Shown here piece after piece: positions 8,391 through 11,696 of a stretch of 11,696 nt of DNA. The translations under genes were made by a program, and so were the position numbers. Origin of the DNA: JBKJVQ01 sp046717125 (GTDB taxonomy: Bacteria; Pseudomonadota; Alphaproteobacteria; Rhizobiales; Methyloligellaceae). Location: the NCBI GenBank assembly GCA_046717125.1, contig JBKJVQ010000272.1, positions 1 to 11,696 of the forward strand, read 5' to 3'. The first letter of the stretch is position 1, and the number at the start of each line of letters is the position of its first letter. The notes under the pieces were generated by a model. The model saw only the letters and a program-made list of their open reading frames with translations, did not search any database and was not told where the DNA came from.

Positions 8391-8531
8391 AGCGCTGCTT
8401 TCCGCGGCCCGCAAGGCTGGACCGGGAAAAGGGTCGTGCCTTCAATGCCCCATCGCTGGTGCGTTAATTCTCCGGTCATGTGTTTTTAATCTTTGCGTCA
8501 GCGGAGGCTCCCGCGGCGCTCTCTACAGTTC

Positions 8532-8550
8532 GCCACAAGATTGCCACAAG
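8532..8550 (+). repeat. GCCACAAG direct repeat, possible regulator site
   Basis: Two exact 8-bp copies, GCCACAAG at 8532-8539 and 8543-8550, with an 11-bp period, about one helical turn. This spacing would place two regulator subunits on the same DNA face. It lies between the divergent start sites. Chance occurrence in a region of this size cannot be excluded. Confidence 0.3.
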
Positions 8551-8723
8551 GCAGCACGCGTCCGACGTGGGGCGCGGAAATGGCGATGGGATTGCGGGGG
8601 CAGGCGGACGACGGTTCCGTTTGCGGCGTTGGAGCGGCCGGGGGGCCGTCACTGGCGCTGAAACACTTCCGCAACGGGTTCTTAGGGACCGGCAGGCGGA
8701 TCGGGCGAAAGCTCTCCTTCCAC

Positions 8724-8733
8724 TCATCGATGA
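8724..8733. promoter_or_regulatory. Perfect palindrome, possible operator upstream of the receptor
   Basis: TCATCGATGA reads the same on both strands. After one mismatched pair, two further base pairs match outside it (CA at 8721-8722 with TG at 8735-8736), giving an imperfect 16-bp inverted repeat. It sits about 80 bp before the receptor start codon, a plausible operator position. It does not match an iron-regulator box that I know. Confidence 0.3.
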
Positions 8734-8814
8734 CTGAAACGGGACAGCGCCCGGACGGCATCGCGCCGCCGAGGCGGATCAACGGCCAAGGCCGACGGGG
8801 AACGGGGGACTGCC

Positions 8815-11231
8815 ATGAAGACGACCAAATCGTTCAGGACGGCGCTATTGACGGGAGCGGTCTTCCTGTTCCCAGGCGCCGATGTGAGGGAGGCTGCGGC
8901 GCAGGACTCGCTTCCGGAAGTCACCGTTGTGCAGCAGCAGCAACGGGCCGTGCCGCGCTCGGTACGGCGCGGTAAGTCCGCGCCGAGCCGGCAGCGGGTT
9001 GCACGTCCTGCGCGCCCGAAGGCGCCTGTGGCGGTGGTGGCCACGGCTGTGGCCGGGCCCCCGGTCGAAGCCCCGGTCGAGGCATCGGTCGCGGCCGGAG
9101 ACGGGCCCGGCGCCGAGCTTGAGACACTCACGCCAATCAATACGTTTGCCATGCTGCCGAGCGATCTGCAGAACTTCGCCGGCTCCGGCGACCGTGTCTC
9201 GGACGTCGAGATCGACGAATTCCGTCCCGTCAGCGCGCAGGAGGCATTGGCCCGCGTGCCCGGCGTGATCACGGTCAACGATGACGGCTTCGGACGCCAT
9301 TCCGGCATCGGCATTCGCGGCGCGCCTGTCAGGCGCTCGCGCAAGGTGCTGATCATGGAAGACGGCCAGTCCATCAACTATTCATCCTATATCGATCCGT
9401 CGACCCACTACACGCCGCCGGTCGACCGCGTCGAGGCCATCGAGGTGCTCAAGGGCTCGGTGATTTCCTACGGACCGCTGAACAATTACGGCGTCGTCAA
9501 CTTCCGCAATCTGTCGCCCTTCGGCGTGCCCGAGACCGTGGCCTCTGGCGCGGTCGGAAACAAAGACTCGAACATGCGGCACTTCCATCACCGGGCGCAG
9601 TCGGGGAATTTCGGATACGTGTTCGCGTATTCGGGCCTGGACGCCGACGGCGCGTTCGACACCGAGCGCCTGCGCTACAACGATTATTACGGCGCGCTCG
9701 GCTGGCAGGGTAAGAACCAGGACATGACCGTGTCGAGCGGCTATTTCCGCCAGCGCGACAATTTCGACGAAGACAATTTCACCACGGAGGAATTCCAGCA
9801 GTTCGGCCGCTGCAAGAGCTGTGTGAAGCCGGGCGCGATCTTCAACAACTTCAATGCCGACCATTACCGGCTGCAGGTTGCGCACAATCTCTATATCGAC
9901 CCGACCACGACCATCTCGTCCAAAGTCTACGGCCAGTACGTCGACCGGCCGCGCTTCGAGGCGGAAGGCGATCCCGCCAACCCGCAGGAAGTGTTCGACG
10001 ACGATGGCAATCCCGACGGATTCGACGGCTTCATGGAAGGCCGCGATCGTCTGTACCGCTATTACGGCGCGGAAAGCCGCATCCAGCTCGCCAACCGGCC
10101 GTTCCTTTGGGGCATGACGCAGGATATCCAGGCGGGCGTGCGCTACGAGAAGCACAAGTTCGATAATCGCAACAGGATCGGCGAGGTCGGAGAAATCCTG
10201 AACTTCGACAATCGCGGCGAGCTCAACGATCTGTTCGAGCGCTATGAGGCGGATACGGGGGCGGTCTACGCCCAGACGGCGATCAACATCACCCCGAAGC
10301 TCGCCGTCATCCCGGGCATCCTCTTCGAAATCTTCGATCTCGACCGCGTGACCGAGATCAACGGCGGCGCGGACGACACGGTCGAGTTTCCGGTGCGCGA
10401 GGGCTTCGACGAGCAGCATCCGCTACCCGGCGTCGCCTACTCCTACCGCATGACCGACAAGATCAACTTTTATGGCAGCTACCACCGGGGCTTCACGCCG
10501 CACGTGGCGCGTGGCGAGGCTTTCCCGCTGCCGCAGGAACTCGGCAACAACTACTCGGCCGGCCTGCGCACCACCGCGATCAAGGGCGTGACCTTCGATG
10601 CGGCGGTGTTCCATTCCAACGTCAAGGAATTCCAGATCAAGGAGTCCGTGACAGACGATCTTGGCAACAACATTTTTAACTCGGTCGACGTGGAGATCGA
10701 CGGTGTTGAGCTGTACGGCCGGCTCGACACCGCGCCCAATACCGGCTGGGCCCTGAACCTCTACGGCGAGGGCGTCTACACCTACGCCGACAACATCATA
10801 GTCGACGGCGTCGATCTCGATGAGGACACCGGCGAGGTCCTCGCTTCGCTCAACGGCAACGAGGTTCCGGAGAATCCTAAGGAGTTCGCCAACCTCACGC
10901 TCGGCGTCGAGCACAAATCGGGCTGGGACGCCTCGATCACCTGGACCTATCGCGGCGCGTTCTTCACCGATGTCCAGAACACGCGCGTCGATCCTGAAGG
11001 CGAAGGCGAAGTCGGCATTGTCGACGATGTCTGGCTGATCTCGGCGCGGGCGAATACACCATCCCGGGCACCAACGCAACGCTGTTCGTCAACGGTTTCA
11101 ATCTCGAGGATGAGCTCTACATCACGGACCGCGCGGACGGCATCAAGCCCGGACAGGGACGCACCGTGTTGGGCGGCCTGAAGGTCAAGTTCAGCCACGA
11201 CAAGCCGATCCTGACCAGCTGGAGAAAGTAG
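8815..11231 (+). CDS. FecA-like TonB-dependent outer-membrane receptor, frame broken near 11055
   Basis: Outer-membrane receptor for an iron chelate or similar ligand. The ATG at 8815 follows GGGGGA by 5 nt. A signal peptide ends about AAAQ-DS (residues 28-31). LPEVTVV right after it resembles a TonB box. Residues 38-105 are a basic Ala/Pro-rich linker instead of an STN signalling domain, and no FecI/FecR genes are present. The plug is about 120-240 (QEALARVPGVI, HSGIGIRGAPVRRSRKVLI, DRVEAIEVLKG, PLNNYGVVNFR), closest to ferric-citrate FecA receptors. The barrel follows, with C333-KS-C336. As read, the frame ends at 11181 with a non-homologous tail. If one base is restored after 11054 the protein reads ARAN-YTIPGTNATLF and continues to the TAG at 11229-11231, about 805 aa, ending GGLKVKF plus a short extension. 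This indicates a recent single-base loss or a sequence error. Confidence 0.88.
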
Positions 11232-11252
11232 CGTTCGTGCGAGGCGATCCGC

Positions 11253-11276
11253 CCCGGCCGCCCCCAAGCGGCCGGG
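11253..11276 (+). terminator. GC-rich hairpin after the receptor gene
   Basis: Nine-base-pair perfect stem CCCGGCCGC (11253-11261) with GCGGCCGGG (11268-11276), 6-nt loop, followed by CTTTG. It lies 21 bp after the restored stop codon of the receptor. The T-run is short, so it may act together with the next hairpin. Confidence 0.6.
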
Positions 11277-11285
11277 CTTTGCCCG

Positions 11286-11314
11286 AAAGGCGTCCACCCG
11301 GTGGACGCCTTTTT
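11286..11314 (+). terminator. Rho-independent terminator after the receptor gene
   Basis: A near-perfect inverted repeat AAAGGCGTCCACC (11286-11298) and GGTGGACGCCTTT (11300-11312) ending in a run of five T residues at 11310-11314. This is a strong intrinsic terminator for the receptor transcript. The A-run on its 5' side means it could also work weakly for the minus-strand gene arriving from the right. Confidence 0.82.
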
Positions 11315-11511
11315 CCTTGCTGGACGGTGAGAACCGGTCTTGCACGAAGTCGCAGAATTGCGAGCGGCGCTGCCGGGACCTCGCCCGACGTGCCGCGATC
11401 TCCAATCCAGACTGTCGCGACTTCGAGCGCGCCAGCCATTCAGTTGCGGCCATCAGCGCGGCATCGGGCGATCTGTTGCGGTGGCCCGGCGGGACGTGCG
11501 CAGGCGCGCGT
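11315..11511. other. Intergenic stretch with no recognisable gene
   Basis: About 197 bp between the receptor terminator and the stop codon of the convergent minus-strand gene. Short frames exist on both strands, but they show no recognisable protein family and read as compositional noise of GC-rich DNA. No repeat or RNA gene was recognised. Confidence 0.5.
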
Positions 11512-11696
11512 TCATTTGGCAGCCTGGAGACGACATGCATCGACGATCTGCTTGATGTCGGGACGGCATGAGCCGCAATTCGTTCCAGCCTGAAGCGCCG
11601 CACCGATGGCGGCTACAGTTGTGCAACCCGCAGCGGCTGCATCTGCGATCTGTCTCGCGCCAACGCCGAAACAGACGCAGATAGTCGGGCCGCGAT
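11512..11696 (-). CDS. nasA: C-terminal BFD-like [2Fe-2S] domain, probably assimilatory nitrate reductase (start outside window)
   Basis: The minus-strand frame is open from the right window edge to a TGA at 11512-11514 and encodes the last 60 residues of a protein. It reads PTICVCFGVGARQI near its visible start, then IGAALQAGTNCGSCRPDIK, ending RLQAAK. The four cysteines in C-x-C and C-x2-C pairs, with the helical spacer between them, are the bacterioferritin-associated-ferredoxin-like (BFD-like) [2Fe-2S]-binding domain. In alphaproteobacteria the phrase GTNCGSC preceded by CxCFGVG is typical of the C-terminus of the molybdopterin assimilatory nitrate reductase large subunit NasA. Other BFD-containing proteins (NirB, some FAD-dependent dehydrogenases) are less likely. 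The gene converges on the receptor gene. Domain call is firm; the full protein identity is inferred. Confidence 0.7.
   Translation of the reverse strand, partial: RGPTICVCFGVGARQIADAAAAGCTTVAAIGAALQAGTNCGSCRPDIKQIVDACRLQAAK

Larger units (their letters stand above)
8391..8814. promoter_or_regulatory. Divergent control region between the exbB operon and the receptor gene
   Basis: About 424 bp without a credible gene, holding the start regions of two opposed transcripts. Visible elements are a direct repeat of GCCACAAG at 8532-8539 and 8543-8550 (11-bp period), a perfect 10-bp palindrome TCATCGATGA at 8724-8733, and a ribosome site GGGGGA at 8804-8809 before the receptor ATG. The stretch 8463-8497 is locally AT-richer and is the likeliest place for core promoter elements, but I see no confident -35/-10 pair. 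I looked for Fur, Irr and RirA-type iron boxes and for a cobalamin riboswitch and found no convincing match. Confidence 0.5.

Noticed and set aside
8415..8814. Cobalamin riboswitch or Fur/Irr/RirA box upstream of the receptor
   Set aside because: GTCACTGG at 8648-8655 recalled part of a B12-related motif, but the rest of the conserved core and order is absent. No iron box matched convincingly on either strand.
9382..10419. Minus-strand open frame of 345 codons inside the receptor gene
   Set aside because: Mirror of the receptor coding frame, rich in Val/Ala/Glu/Arg, no signal or domain; the plus-strand product is clearly a TonB-dependent receptor.
10947..11603. Minus-strand open frame of 218 codons spanning the receptor 3' end, terminators and the nitrate reductase tail
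   Set aside because: It runs through a strong intrinsic terminator and overlaps two recognisable genes in other frames; composition is noise-like.

Overview
The window is GC-rich, gene-dense DNA. Its gene set (Yej peptide importer, ExbB/ExbD/TonB, a FecA-like receptor, an assimilatory nitrate reductase tail) and its REP-like two-hairpin repeats with GAGCATGATG arms point to an alphaproteobacterium, most likely of the order Hyphomicrobiales (Rhizobiales). No single marker proves the genus.

Layout. Positions 1-5657 (+) hold a YejABEF-type ABC importer: a periplasmic solute-binding protein whose 5' end is cut off by the window edge, two permeases, and one ATPase subunit carrying two nucleotide-binding domains. 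yejB, yejE and yejF are packed with gaps of 2 and 5 bp. yejA is separated from yejB by a 130-bp gap filled by a repeat element. Positions 5784-8390 (-) hold a four-gene operon read right to left: an uncharacterised exported four-cysteine protein, exbB (TTG start), exbD and tonB. The convergent gap between yejF and tonB is filled by a second copy of the same repeat in opposite orientation. Positions 8391-8814 form a divergent control region. Positions 8815-11231 (+) encode a FecA-like TonB-dependent receptor whose reading frame is broken by one apparent missing base near 11055. A tandem intrinsic terminator follows. At the right edge, 11512-11696 (-), is the last 60 residues of a gene ending in a BFD-like [2Fe-2S] domain, best explained as an assimilatory nitrate reductase large subunit.

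Together the genes could make a complete uptake route: outer-membrane receptor, TonB-ExbB-ExbD energiser, periplasmic binding protein and inner-membrane ABC transporter. That the Yej importer and the receptor share a substrate is inference from proximity only.

Most of the window is recognisable biology. The points most worth a second look are the paired two-hairpin repeats that bracket yejBEF with structure kept despite sequence change, the uncharacterised protein heading the exbB operon, the single-base frameshift in the receptor, and a cysteine-pair insertion in the binding protein.
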